IMG/VR virus record: IMGVR_UViG_3300017917_001678
Location: 1 to 36,169 of that record
DNA from: a virus
Length of the DNA: 36,169 bases
Strand: one strand, 5' to 3'
The position numbers were made by a program, and so were the translations under genes. Of this stretch, positions 15,212-22,745 are shown one piece after another. Numbering within the stretch: position 1 is the stretch's first letter; each line of letters starts with the position of its first letter. The notes under the pieces are model-generated. The model was given only the letters and a program-made list of their open reading frames with translations, made no database searches and had not been told where the DNA came from.

Positions 15212-15814
15212 ATGTCAAAAAAAGAATTAAATCCTGAATTAGTTAAAGGTGATAGAGTAATGTGTCTTCATATGGATGGAGAGACCGGAGTTCCAATGGG
15301 AGTTGAGGGAGTCGTTACTAAAATAGGTCGTGACCCATTTGAAGAAGATGGAAAAATTATTGAAGTTAATTGGGATAATGGCTCAAGACTCGCATTAATT
15401 AGTGTAACCGATAGTTGGGTTAAAGTGGGTGATAGTCAAATTAAAGAATCTTTAAAACACGAACCTCACGAATATTTTAAGGAAAATCCGGAAATATTTG
15501 AAAATTTTGATTATAGATTCTTAAAAAAATTTTTAGACAAAATAAGAGAATCAAATTGTGTTAATATGTTACAAACTGACCCATTTTTATACTCAGGTAG
15601 AGAATGGATTGACAGGTATTATGGTGAAAACCGAGAGGATAACGAGTCTTTCCAAGATGTTTTGGAAATGGCGGATGAGGCTAAAGACAAGATGATACAG
15701 GGAGTTTTAAGTTATATTGATTCCCAAGATATGGATGTTGATTTGGATAAAGTTAATCGTATAATGAAAAAGTTTGCAACCAAAATTAAATCATTTTACA
15801 TTTCTTTTTCTTAA
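15212..15814 (+). CDS. Phage protein with SH3/KOW-like N-terminal domain
   Basis: Residues 10-70 (VKGDRVMCLHMDGETG, GVEGVVTKIGRDPFE, IIEVNWDNGSRLAL) form a small all-beta domain of the KOW/SH3 kind that I recall from phage proteins of unknown role. The rest is charged and helical with acidic patches (EHYFKENPE-like, REWIDRYYGENRED). The end is basic. No leader with a hydrophobic-x-E-Q site is seen. Its stop overlaps the convergent lipoprotein gene by 29 bp. Possibly a virion protein because of the upstream late-type motif, but this is weak. Confidence 0.7.
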   Translation: MSKKELNPELVKGDRVMCLHMDGETGVPMGVEGVVTKIGRDPFEEDGKIIEVNWDNGSRLALISVTDSWVKVGDSQIKESLKHEPHEYFKENPEIFENFDYRFLKKFLDKIRESNCVNMLQTDPFLYSGREWIDRYYGENREDNESFQDVLEMADEAKDKMIQGVLSYIDSQDMDVDLDKVNRIMKKFATKIKSFYISFS

Positions 15815-15968
15815 ATAATTTAAATTTTTTCTTTTTTGGTCTCGATTTAATTGTTGAATCGGGTTTTGTCGAATTAATTTTACTGACAATTTTATTAGGT
15901 ATGAGTTCGTCTTTTGAACACGAACCCATAACAAATAAAAAAGATAATACCAATAATTTATTAAACAT
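15786..15968 (-). CDS. Small basic lipoprotein, 60 aa
   Basis: The N terminus MFNKLLVLSFLFVMGSC is a lipoprotein signal with lipobox M-G-S-C. The mature part has about 43 residues, starting CSKDEL, with a strongly basic end (KKKKFKLFKKKKCKM). It is the last gene of the operon from 20373 and overlaps the preceding gene by 8 nt. The lipid anchor with a positive tail suggests binding to an envelope surface such as LPS or DNA. Lipoproteins of this size in phages can serve as superinfection barriers, but that is a guess. Confidence 0.6.
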   Translation of the reverse strand: MFNKLLVLSFLFVMGSCSKDELIPNKIVSKINSTKPDSTIKSRPKKKKFKLFKKKKCKMI

Positions 15969-16146
15969 TTTCAGGATGTTCTAATTGGTCTTCATTGAAG
16001 ATGTGGAGTAATCCAAACTCATCCATTTCACCAACCACTCTTATTTTTCCTTCGATTGTTTTAAAAACTGATACGATTGTGCAAGGGAATTTGTATCCTT
16101 TGACTTTAACGGCTTTATCGCCAACTTTGAATTTTGTGTTTTCCAT
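15961..16146 (-). CDS. Small KOW/SH3-like phage protein, 61 aa
   Basis: The sequence pattern KFKVGDKAVKVKGYKFPCTIVSVF... KIRVVGE...GLLHIFNEDQLE is a compact five-strand barrel-like module seen in small phage and bacterial proteins. The G-K-F/K-G-Y pattern and LLHIFN-x-x-QL end are strongly suggestive. The function is unknown; such domains bind nucleic acid or protein. It lies between two small neighbours in the long leftward operon. Confidence 0.75.
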   Translation of the reverse strand: MENTKFKVGDKAVKVKGYKFPCTIVSVFKTIEGKIRVVGEMDEFGLLHIFNEDQLEHPENV

Positions 16147-16159
16147 ATAATGATTTAAT

Positions 16160-16390
16160 TTATAATGTTGGTGTAATTACTATTTTATATTTTAATTTAT
16201 TTTCATTATTCATTACACCAAAAACAACGGACGAGTTTTCGGGATTGATTAAAATAGGTGTGACAAAATGTTCTTCTAATTTATCTAGTGATTCTTTAAT
16301 ATGTGTCACCAAATAATTAGGTATTTTGGTTTCGATTTCTGTTTTTTCAAATGTTTCAGGGTTATAATAATCTCCTTTGTAATTTTCCAT
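16160..16390 (-). CDS. Hypothetical protein, 76 aa
   Basis: Short, soluble and mixed alpha/beta (VTPILINPENSSVVFGVM near residues 43-60). It has no Cys and no membrane helix. It starts 13 nt after the thymidylate synthase stop, in the same operon. No family recognised. Confidence 0.6.
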   Translation of the reverse strand: MENYKGDYYNPETFEKTEIETKIPNYLVTHIKESLDKLEEHFVTPILINPENSSVVFGVMNNENKLKYKIVITPTL

Positions 16391-16402
16391 ATTTTTTATT
16401 TT

Positions 16403-17530
16403 TTAATTTGACAGTGGCGCTTTAATTACTGGATGCGATTGGTAGTTTTCAATAATAAAATCCGTATTATCCAAATGTGTTATTAGACTTAAATCATCTC
16501 CGAGTGATTTATAGAATTCATCAGTCTTTAGATGTCTTAGTGTCGGTAATTTATAAGGTTTTCTTGTTAATTGTTCTTTTGCCTGTTCAATGTGGTTTGA
16601 ATATAAATGAACATCACCTAAATTCCCAATCAATTCATCAGGAACCATATTAACTGAAATAGCAATGATTTCTAATAATAAACCATAAGATGCAATGTTA
16701 AATGGTAAACCTAAGAATGTATCCACTGAACGTTGATTCCACATTAAGGAGATTGCTCTAGTTGGTATTTTGTAAGGTGTGTTATCTACATTAGTAAGAA
16801 CCATCATATCAGCTAAAGGACCATATTTTTCTTTCCATATTGGAAGAGCTATTTGATGTCTTTCTTCCAAACTCAACTCTCTTGTATAAACTTGGAATCC
16901 ATAATGACAAGGAGGAAGCGTCATTTGGTCTAATTCTCCAACATTCCAAGCATTAACCATTAAACGTCTTGAGTCTGGGTTTGTTTTAAGGTCGTTGATT
17001 AGGGTTTGGATTTGGTCATAAGTATGTGGTAAGAATTCTTTAGATTTATCAAAATACATATTCCAACTTCTCCATTGCTTACCATACACAGGACCTAACT
17101 CACCCCACTTCTTAGCAAACTTATCATCTGTTTTGATTTTGTTAATAAATTCTTCTTGTGTTGTTACTTGTTCATACCACTCAATATACTCTCTTAATTT
17201 ATCTTCCGATGCAGGTGGTTTTAACATTAACATAGATTTTCTAATTTGAGAAAACCTCTTATAAGCATCACCATCCCAAATATGACAATTATTATCAACC
17301 AAATACTTAATATTAGTATCACCACGTAAGAACCATAACAATTCAGTTACCATTGTCTTAAACGCCATTTTCTTGGTAGTTAACAATGGAAACCCATCTT
17401 TCATGTTATGTCTTATTTGTCTACCAAAGACACTTATAGTCCCAGTTCCTGTTCTATCTGTTTTCTTTACACCTTGTTCTAAAATATCTTCTAATAAATG
17501 AAGATATTGTGTTTCTATCCAATTACTCAT
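16403..17530 (-). CDS. thyA: Thymidylate synthase (ThyA), with insertion
   Basis: It methylates dUMP to dTMP using methylenetetrahydrofolate, supporting phage DNA synthesis. Visible signatures: DRTGTGT and FPLLTTK near residues 25-53, ELLWFLRGDTN at 63-73, catalytic Cys208 in LPPCHY, phosphate-binding R188/R189, and RSVDTFLGLPFNIASYG. At 375 residues it is about 110 longer than the E. coli enzyme. Most of the extra length lies between residues about 92 and 140, after the DAYKRF segment, with a smaller stretch after TRELS. Such insertions are known in other long ThyA enzymes. Active-site residues look intact. It overlaps the upstream small gene by 8 nt. Confidence 0.97.
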   Translation of the reverse strand: MSNWIETQYLHLLEDILEQGVKKTDRTGTGTISVFGRQIRHNMKDGFPLLTTKKMAFKTMVTELLWFLRGDTNIKYLVDNNCHIWDGDAYKRFSQIRKSMLMLKPPASEDKLREYIEWYEQVTTQEEFINKIKTDDKFAKKWGELGPVYGKQWRSWNMYFDKSKEFLPHTYDQIQTLINDLKTNPDSRRLMVNAWNVGELDQMTLPPCHYGFQVYTRELSLEERHQIALPIWKEKYGPLADMMVLTNVDNTPYKIPTRAISLMWNQRSVDTFLGLPFNIASYGLLLEIIAISVNMVPDELIGNLGDVHLYSNHIEQAKEQLTRKPYKLPTLRHLKTDEFYKSLGDDLSLITHLDNTDFIIENYQSHPVIKAPLSN

Positions 17531-17735
17531 ATTCTTTTAAATTTATTGTTGATGTTCCATTTTTTTGTGCTTCCTTAGCCTTTTCCATCATTTTATTCCA
17601 TCCTATTTTATTTGCTATTCTTTTAGCTCTATCAGATACTAATGGATATTTAGTTATTTTATAAAAATTAACAAATGGTCCCTTAGGTCCTAAAACAAAT
17701 ACATCAAGTAATCCTATTAAAATCTTTTTTATCAT
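17523..17735 (-). CDS. Hypothetical small basic protein, 70 aa
   Basis: The N terminus MIKKILIGLLDVFVLGPKGPF has a short hydrophobic stretch, perhaps membrane-peripheral. It is followed by a basic helix (RAKRIANKIGWNKMMEKAKEAQ). It overlaps both neighbours by 4-8 nt. No known family. Confidence 0.55.
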   Translation of the reverse strand: MIKKILIGLLDVFVLGPKGPFVNFYKITKYPLVSDRAKRIANKIGWNKMMEKAKEAQKNGTSTINLKEYE

Positions 17736-18151
17736 TTTATTTTTAAATTCATTATTGGGTGAATTTCTGTGATACCATGTGTTTTATCAAAAACATAAGG
17801 TCCTTCCATTTCAATACTATCACCTTTTTTAGGGATAGTTATTTTATTTTTATAAAACCAACAAATTGGAAATATTGATGGGACAGAACATACAATTTCT
17901 CCCACAATACACCCATTTTCGTCTTTATGATTATTTTTGGATAGTAAAACACTATCATGTATTCTCAATTGAATGTGAATGTCACCATCCATGTCCGATT
18001 CAACTTTTTCAACTCTCCCTGATAAAGTTTCGGAAGAATCTAATAGAATTAATCTTTTTGGATGATGAACCCTATTACAAGGACAATCTTCCACAGAGAT
18101 TAGATGTAATAATGCTATTAAGATGAAAGTTACTAAAATTGTTAGTTTCAT
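17732..18151 (-). CDS. Exported or anchored OB-fold-like protein, 139 aa
   Basis: The ATG at 18151 gives an N-terminal hydrophobic segment (MKLTILVTFILIALLHLISV), a signal or anchor. Then come CPCNR...HPKRL and a beta-rich domain: LSGRVEKVESDMDGDIHIQLRI, KGDSIEMEGPYV and HGITEIHPIMNLKI. The (D)xxHG-xxEIHP ending is familiar from small exported OB-fold-like proteins, which may bind nucleic acid or sugars outside the cytoplasm. It overlaps the next gene by 4 nt and starts 1 nt after the upstream stop. Confidence 0.65.
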   Translation of the reverse strand: MKLTILVTFILIALLHLISVEDCPCNRVHHPKRLILLDSSETLSGRVEKVESDMDGDIHIQLRIHDSVLLSKNNHKDENGCIVGEIVCSVPSIFPICWFYKNKITIPKKGDSIEMEGPYVFDKTHGITEIHPIMNLKIK

Positions 18152-18152
18152 A

Positions 18153-18443
18153 TTAAAATTTAATTTTTTTCCATCGATAAACCTCAACCTTAATATGTTT
18201 GTTTATTGGAACTACATATAATTTTAAACCTTCTTTTTCTTCTATAAACCCATCTTCAGTTTGGATAATGGTTACATATGTTCTATCACCATTTCTATCG
18301 GACACTATCCCATGTTCAAGAACCACGCCATCAATAACTTTCTTTTCTCTAAAATATAGTGTTCCTGCAATTGAAGTTAATAGTAGTATAAATAACAAAC
18401 CAATAAGGAGTTCTCCAAATCTTTCTCTTATAAAATTAATCAT
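18153..18443 (-). CDS. Single-pass membrane protein, 96 aa
   Basis: Residues about 10-31 (LLIGLLFILLLTSIAGTLYF) form a membrane helix. The remaining part is beta-rich (VIDGVVLEHGIV, TYVTIIQTEDGF, KHIKVEVYRWKKIKF), likely facing the periplasm. Its position between two other membrane or exported genes suggests a small envelope module. No family recognised. Confidence 0.65.
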   Translation of the reverse strand: MINFIRERFGELLIGLLFILLLTSIAGTLYFREKKVIDGVVLEHGIVSDRNGDRTYVTIIQTEDGFIEEKEGLKLYVVPINKHIKVEVYRWKKIKF

Positions 18444-18445
18444 GA

Positions 18446-18619
18446 CTACTCTTTAATTAAAATTTTCAATATTGTTTCTAACTCATTTTCTAACGAGGTA
18501 AGGTTTTCTTCTAATTTTGTGGTGTCAACACCATAACCACTTTTATCAATTTCCCAATGAATTGAGTTTATTTCAGCAATTAACTGACAATAACGTTTAA
18601 TTTCTTTTCTATTTTTCAT
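18446..18619 (-). CDS. Tiny coiled-coil-like protein, 57 aa
   Basis: ATG at 18619, stop at 18446-18448, exactly filling the space between neighbours (11-bp overlap upstream, 2-nt gap downstream). The sequence is helical throughout: MKNRKEIKRYCQLIAEINS, a short GYGVDTTK turn, then TSLENELETILKILIKE, whose heptad spacing suggests coiled-coil pairing. No known family. Confidence 0.6.
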   Translation of the reverse strand: MKNRKEIKRYCQLIAEINSIHWEIDKSGYGVDTTKLEENLTSLENELETILKILIKE

Positions 18620-18923
18620 ATTCAAATTCTTTTTTAAGTTTCAAATAATTTTGTCTTCTCTCTTCCTTTAATTTCACTTCATAATCCTCATCCAATAATC
18701 TTCTCAAATTATCTTTCATATGAGACACATAACCTGTGTCATAGGCGTTCTTACCATCATGGACGATATACATACCTTTGTATACTTTTTCTTGACAACC
18801 ATTGACTATAACATAATTATAAGTATAGAATTCGGGTTCGCCAAAAGCCCCATGACCATCATATTCAGAACCTTGTCTAACTAAAGAACAAGTTTCCATT
18901 TTTTCAATAGTAATTTTATCCAT
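18609..18923 (-). CDS. Hypothetical protein with RQNYLKLKKEF tail, 104 aa
   Basis: The first 65 residues are beta-rich with aromatic residues (YTYNYVIVNGCQEKVYKGMYIVHDGK). The rest is a charged helix ending KEERRQNYLKLKKEFEYEK. That tail closely resembles the end of the protein at 22746-23063 (RYERYLKLKEEFENE), so the two may share a docking helix. Function unknown. Confidence 0.65.
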   Translation of the reverse strand: MDKITIEKMETCSLVRQGSEYDGHGAFGEPEFYTYNYVIVNGCQEKVYKGMYIVHDGKNAYDTGYVSHMKDNLRRLLDEDYEVKLKEERRQNYLKLKKEFEYEK

Positions 18924-18924
18924 T

Positions 18925-19098
18925 TTATTTATTATTTTCGTTATTTTTTATTGCTCTTAATGCGGTTTCATATACATCAACCCGTTCTTTAGTTTTGATA
19001 TCCTTGGATAACACTTTAACTAAATCAAATAGGGAATCTTTAACACCTAATCTATGTGCCTCAAAAATTATTTCTTCAATTCTTTCCTCGTTTGTCAT
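18925..19098 (-). CDS. Tiny helical protein, 57 aa
   Basis: ATG at 19098 overlaps the upstream stop by 4 nt (ATGA) and the stop is 1 nt from the next ATG. The sequence contains EEIIFEAHRLGVKDSLFDLV. It resembles the neighbouring 68-residue product, which has MEDAYNLGITDVFKWL: both carry E-A-x-x-L-G-[IV]-x-D-x-[LF]. They look like duplicated short helical proteins. Function unknown. Confidence 0.6.
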   Translation of the reverse strand: MTNEERIEEIIFEAHRLGVKDSLFDLVKVLSKDIKTKERVDVYETALRAIKNNENNK

Positions 19099-19301
19099 AT
19101 TTTGGTGTTATTTTGACTATTCCATTCATCAATTATGTATTGTATGTTGTCCGTTAGATAATCCATGTTTGATAACCATTTAAAAACATCAGTGATACCT
19201 AAATTATAAGCATCTTCCATCGATTTGACAACTCCTTCCTTATCGATAACATAAGTTTCACTTATATTTTTTTTATAAATTTCATTTAATTTCTTATTCA
19301 T
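19095..19301 (-). CDS. Small helical protein, 68 aa
   Basis: It lies directly after the RNA ligase stop (4-nt gap). The core EDAYNLGITDVFKWLSNM resembles the next gene's product. The protein is acidic and helical with no membrane segment. Its position beside the ligase may be incidental. No family recognised. Confidence 0.6.
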   Translation of the reverse strand: MNKKLNEIYKKNISETYVIDKEGVVKSMEDAYNLGITDVFKWLSNMDYLTDNIQYIIDEWNSQNNTKI

Positions 19302-19305
19302 AATA

Positions 19306-20373
19306 TTAAAGTTTTGAAAATTCCGGTTTTAATGCGTTCCAAATTATTTTGTCATAATTTTTTTTATCCCACATCGCAAATAATATTGGATGATATTTTG
19401 AATCATAATTACGAAATATATATTGAGCATATTCTTTTTTGGTTGGTTCAACTTCAACATCATTATATTTTCCATAACGGAATTGGTCGTGAATTTTTCC
19501 ACAATATTCCGAAATTTGATAATGGTTGTATCTTAAATTTCCCACATAATCTTTGATTTTTTTGTAAAACTCATCCGGAACATCTTTTAATAATTCATTA
19601 ACATCATCACCATTGGATAACATTTCCCATATTCCTGTAGTTGAAACATTGGTCATTATTTTGTGGAGTCTCAAATATTCTTCACCCTTAATTTTCATTC
19701 TATCACCATTTGAGAATCGAATAACAAATCCTTCAGCATTATCCACCACCATATGTTTTAGTTTGGTATAATCCTCAATTCCGTCATATTGTTTAACAAC
19801 TTTGAATTCAAGATTATGTATTAAGTTTTTCAACCTCATGTCGTTTCCTTCGTGATGTAAATCAACTTCATATCCTGTTTCAGTGTTTATCATTCCGAGT
19901 AATACCAAGTCCTCAAATAGGTATTTTACCACTATACGATTCTCATTGTATATGATTTCAAACAGGTAGGTATAGTCCTTGTGAAGTTTTTGATAGTCAT
20001 ACTTCTGTAACATCTCAAATCCTTTAACTGATTGTTCTGAAGTGAATGAACCACGAGTTGCAAACACCCATACACCTTCGTAGTTGAATAGTATCCCCAA
20101 AGAGCCATCCATTTTCTCATAAACTTCAAATTCTGATGTTGGAGTGTGTTTACCTTCCTCAATATTAAAGAATTTTTTGAATGGTCTTGCGACAACATTT
20201 CCGTTGTCGTCGGTAACCATCCCACGACATTGTAAAGTTATTTCATCCCAAATGTTTTCGTATTGAACTTTTGGAGTGTAATTCCATATGGTTAATGGTA
20301 ATGTCGGATGTGTTTGTTTATATAACAAACCATCTTCATAATATTTCTCTAAAGTTTCTATTAAATTTTTCAT
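19306..20373 (-). CDS. RNA ligase, T4 Rnl1-like
   Basis: It would seal 5'-phosphate and 3'-hydroxyl RNA ends with ATP. The nucleotidyltransferase motifs are clear: lysine K87 in KMDGS (motif I), QCRGMVTDD and ARPFKKFFNIEE, FEIIY near 139 (motif IIIa), EGFVIRF near 214 (motif IV), and K227-x-K229 (motif V). At 355 residues it is close to T4 Rnl1 (374). T4 Rnl1 repairs tRNA cut by the host anticodon nuclease. The start is at 20373, because the promoter TATATTTGC ends 4 nt before it. First gene of a 12-gene leftward operon. A P-loop kinase lies at 21831-22232 and a cREC-like protein at 35868. Confidence 0.92.
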   Translation of the reverse strand: MKNLIETLEKYYEDGLLYKQTHPTLPLTIWNYTPKVQYENIWDEITLQCRGMVTDDNGNVVARPFKKFFNIEEGKHTPTSEFEVYEKMDGSLGILFNYEGVWVFATRGSFTSEQSVKGFEMLQKYDYQKLHKDYTYLFEIIYNENRIVVKYLFEDLVLLGMINTETGYEVDLHHEGNDMRLKNLIHNLEFKVVKQYDGIEDYTKLKHMVVDNAEGFVIRFSNGDRMKIKGEEYLRLHKIMTNVSTTGIWEMLSNGDDVNELLKDVPDEFYKKIKDYVGNLRYNHYQISEYCGKIHDQFRYGKYNDVEVEPTKKEYAQYIFRNYDSKYHPILFAMWDKKNYDKIIWNALKPEFSKL

Positions 20374-20376
20374 AGT

Positions 20377-20385
20377 GCAAATATA
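20377..20385 (-). promoter_or_regulatory. Bacteroidota-type promoter element, 4 nt from ATG
   Basis: The minus strand reads TATATTTG-CACT-ATG. With the -7 box ending 4 nt from the ATG, the transcript would begin at or next to the start codon (leaderless). Drives the RNA-ligase operon through to 15786. Confidence 0.75.
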
Positions 20386-20408
20386 ATGAAATTTATTTAA
20401 ATACATAA

Positions 20409-20441
20409 AAAAATCCTCATCAAAGGATGAGGATTTTTTTT
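20409..20441 (-). terminator. Rho-independent terminator after the SPFH gene
   Basis: The stem AATCCTCATC (20412-20421) pairs with GATGAGGATT (20426-20435) around the loop AAAG, a perfect 10-bp stem. The minus strand continues into T residues, so it should stop the SPFH transcript. It also ends in T's on the plus strand, so it may work both ways. It separates the SPFH unit from the RNA-ligase promoter. Confidence 0.9.
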
Positions 20442-20463
20442 TTCATAAGTATTTTAGGTTGGA

Positions 20464-21312
20464 TTATTTTACATTATACATCGTGTTGGTTCCGGAGCCA
20501 AGTTGAGTTGTTGGTAATGCCCCATCCCATTTCTCAATCCACATTTGTTGTAATAACATTGGAGTTAGGGTCGATTGTTTTAATTTGTTTGACTCGGCTT
20601 CTGCCTTTGCGGTTGCCAACATTGCTTGAGCGTCACCTTCAGCGGCTGCGACTTTGATTTTTGCCTGTGCTTCAGCGGTCTTAACTTGATTTTCCGCCGT
20701 AAGGGCTGTTTGAACCGCGTTGTTCTTAGCCTCAATCGCTTTCTTAAATGTTTCAGGATAACCTAAATTTGAGGTTAATTGGTTGATAATGAACCCTTCT
20801 TTAAGTAAATCCGATTCCAACTTCGCTCTAACTTTATTTTCAAATATTTGACGATTTGAAATTAGTTCTTCCGCAGTATAGGCATTTGCGGTCATACGGA
20901 ATGCGTCATAGATAGTTGTCTTTAGGAATCCTTCCTCAATTGATGAAAGTTCTCGTCTATACTTTGAAAAGATAAATGGAACTTTTTCTCGTTTAACTGA
21001 GTAATTCACGATTGGTGCAACATGGAACTCACTACCATCTTTTGAGTTAACCACAAATGAGTTGTCCGCATCCTCAGTTTTAATATACTCCTTGTGTTGG
21101 ATAAATGTTGGGAATTCGTAGATACGAGTTGTAACCGGATTATAGAATACCATCCCTGTGCATTCTGTGACATCACCGACACCTTTACCTGACCCATAAA
21201 GATTTACTTTAACACCGACATGACCTGCGTCAATACGCTCACAAGAATTGGACAACAGGATAAATACGAATAATGAAATTACTCCGTAGAAAATTAATTT
21301 GGTTTTTAACAT
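20464..21312 (-). CDS. SPFH/prohibitin-like membrane protein
   Basis: An N-terminal hydrophobic anchor (KLIFYGVISLFVFILLSNSC) precedes ERIDAGHVGVKVNLYG, the start of an SPFH domain. A long Ala/Glu/Lys-rich coiled coil (AENQVKTAEAQAKIKVAAAEGDA) and a Pro-Met-Leu-rich end follow, as in bacterial prohibitin/stomatin proteins that form large inner-membrane assemblies. The Cys at residue 24 sits after a hydrophobic run but without a strong lipobox. Several large phages carry SPFH proteins with unknown roles, perhaps membrane protection or interfering with host proteolysis. It has its own promoter at 21346-21353 and its own terminator, so is a single-gene unit. Confidence 0.88.
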   Translation of the reverse strand: MLKTKLIFYGVISLFVFILLSNSCERIDAGHVGVKVNLYGSGKGVGDVTECTGMVFYNPVTTRIYEFPTFIQHKEYIKTEDADNSFVVNSKDGSEFHVAPIVNYSVKREKVPFIFSKYRRELSSIEEGFLKTTIYDAFRMTANAYTAEELISNRQIFENKVRAKLESDLLKEGFIINQLTSNLGYPETFKKAIEAKNNAVQTALTAENQVKTAEAQAKIKVAAAEGDAQAMLATAKAEAESNKLKQSTLTPMLLQQMWIEKWDGALPTTQLGSGTNTMYNVK

Positions 21313-21345
21313 AACTTTTTTTTTTATTTAGTTTAAAATTGAATA

Positions 21346-21353
21346 CAAAGATA
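21346..21353 (-). promoter_or_regulatory. Bacteroidota-type -7 promoter element
   Basis: TATCTTTG on the minus strand, with about 33 nt to the ATG at 21312. The leader is A-rich with runs of A. It is paired with the terminator at 20409-20441 to define a monocistronic SPFH unit. Confidence 0.7.
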
Positions 21354-21366
21354 AGGGATTTTTTTT

Positions 21367-21597
21367 TTATTCGGTATCTTTTTTTTCCGAATCGTCCTCT
21401 TTAGATGAGAAAATATTTTTTAATGTTCTAATTACCAACCATCCACCAGCAAAACTTTCACTTAAAATTATTAATAATCCTAAGTAAAACACATAGGTAT
21501 CGGGTTGATTCATTAAGGTAAATGCGAAATTAGTTAATTCCACAATAGCGATTACAACTATAATTGTAATAAAGTAGTTTAATAATGTATTTTTCAT
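21367..21597 (-). CDS. Two-helix membrane protein, 76 aa
   Basis: The ATG at 21597 starts MKNTLLNYFITIIVVIAIV (first helix) and a second helix follows at about 37-60 (YVFYLGLLIILSES FAGGWLVI). The end is charged (SSKEDDSEKKDTE). The alternative ATG at 21606 would overlap the upstream gene by 8 nt. No known family; could be a holin-like or envelope protein by topology alone. Confidence 0.65.
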   Translation of the reverse strand: MKNTLLNYFITIIVVIAIVELTNFAFTLMNQPDTYVFYLGLLIILSESFAGGWLVIRTLKNIFSSKEDDSEKKDTE

Positions 21598-21598
21598 A

Positions 21599-21820
21599 TT
21601 ATTCATTTTCAATTATCATGTTAGTGTTAGATATCGGAACTCTTAAAACCGGTATTGGGTTTAGATGTTCTTCAAGTGGTGTTTGAATGGCTTCATAACA
21701 ACTCACTAAAAGCTTTACCGTTTTTATTCGCTCGAAAGTTTCTATTTCTTTAGAATTACCTCGAGGACCATCTAGTAATCGAATTGTTTTTTTATTCGTG
21801 TTAAAAATTAGTGTCTGCAT
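21599..21820 (-). CDS. Hypothetical small protein, 73 aa
   Basis: The N terminus MQTLIFNTNKKTIRLLDG and VKLLVSCYEAIQ look like a small alpha/beta protein. The QTLIFNT..K...L......S+.I..FE.I.TVK pattern is one I loosely associate with small uncharacterised phage proteins. It follows the kinase in the same operon. Function unknown. Confidence 0.6.
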   Translation of the reverse strand: MQTLIFNTNKKTIRLLDGPRGNSKEIETFERIKTVKLLVSCYEAIQTPLEEHLNPIPVLRVPISNTNMIIENE

Positions 21821-21830
21821 ATTTTTTTTT

Positions 21831-22232
21831 TTAATTTAGTTTAATATTAAATCTATCAACCATTTGGGTTAATTTATCTTCAGGAACTCCATGTTGATTC
21901 TCTCCTCCATGTCTATTCTCAACAATTATTGAATGGGTTCTATATCCATATTTTTTCGCTAATTCAAAATATGGTTCCATTTCCCACTCTTGGGTAAAAG
22001 TGTTTGAAACAACGATTTTTCCGTAAGCTTTAGACATATAATTCTCAACATTTTCTCTACACCAATTGTGAGCATCTTTCAGTTTAGACACATCAAAATG
22101 ATATTCATTATTTTCATTTAAGAAAAACATATCAGCCTCAATTTGTATATCTAAAATACTGGATGCAATTAATTTTGATAAGGTCGATTTTCCTGACCCG
22201 GGAATTCCTCTAACAAGTACTAGTTCTTTCAT
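21831..22232 (-). CDS. P-loop kinase, polynucleotide-kinase-like
   Basis: The Walker A motif RGIPGSGKST (residues 8-17) opens a 133-residue P-loop protein. It continues with EADMFF, AHNWCRENV, VVSNTFTQEWEMEPYFELA, and a C-terminal HGVPEDKLTQMVDR segment. This arrangement matches the AAA_33/N4BP2-like kinase group, related to the 5'-kinase domain of T4 Pnk. It lacks a 3'-phosphatase domain. With the RNA ligase 2 kb away, it may supply the 5'-phosphate needed for ligation. Other small-molecule kinases share this fold, so the substrate is not proved. Part of the operon from 23082. Confidence 0.85.
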   Translation of the reverse strand: MKELVLVRGIPGSGKSTLSKLIASSILDIQIEADMFFLNENNEYHFDVSKLKDAHNWCRENVENYMSKAYGKIVVSNTFTQEWEMEPYFELAKKYGYRTHSIIVENRHGGENQHGVPEDKLTQMVDRFNIKLN

Positions 22233-22236
22233 TATT

Positions 22237-22737
22237 TTATATAAGTTTAGTTATTATACATTTATTATCTTCAAATTCAACATCAACATCAAAAATTTTA
22301 GGTTTACAACACGATGAAATTATTTCATCAAAGGAATATCTCGGTGTCGTGTTGTAATTCCTAATCCTAGACATAAGGACAATTTTCTTTATGTCATCAA
22401 AATCTAACAAAAATTTATCTTTATTCATAACCCTGGTCTTGGAATGACCCGAAGTTAGACAGAGTCTTGATACTTTTTTGATTAGTTCATCATTGAGATT
22501 ATTCGATGTTTCCTCAACCCATTCATTATCAATCCAACCAATACGAACACATTCACCGGTAGTTAATTTGGATAAATCCAATCTTGGTAGTTGAGGCAAT
22601 CCAAATCCCGATACAATCACATTAGGGTTATTACTAAAATCAGAATAATCAAAATTATTCCAATCATATTCTTTATAATCATCATTTTGGTCGTTAATGA
22701 CTATAGGTGAACTTAACATGATTAACTTATGTGACAT
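22237..22737 (-). CDS. Hypothetical protein, 166 aa
   Basis: The N terminus is beta-rich (HKLIMLSSPIVIN), followed by a Tyr/Asp-rich stretch (YKEYDWNNFDYSDF), then a small motif VIVSGFGLPQLPRLDL. The C terminus has CIITKL. Two Cys near the end (SCCKPK) could bind metal. I do not recognise a family. Kinase lies 4 nt downstream. Confidence 0.65.
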   Translation of the reverse strand: MSHKLIMLSSPIVINDQNDDYKEYDWNNFDYSDFSNNPNVIVSGFGLPQLPRLDLSKLTTGECVRIGWIDNEWVEETSNNLNDELIKKVSRLCLTSGHSKTRVMNKDKFLLDFDDIKKIVLMSRIRNYNTTPRYSFDEIISSCCKPKIFDVDVEFEDNKCIITKLI

Positions 22738-22745
22738 ATTTTTTT

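Noticed and set aside
21367-21597. Calling this two-helix protein the holin
   Set aside because: Topology alone fits, but it is in an operon with the kinase and far from the endolysin. The membrane proteins at 6788 and 7111 are better-placed candidates.
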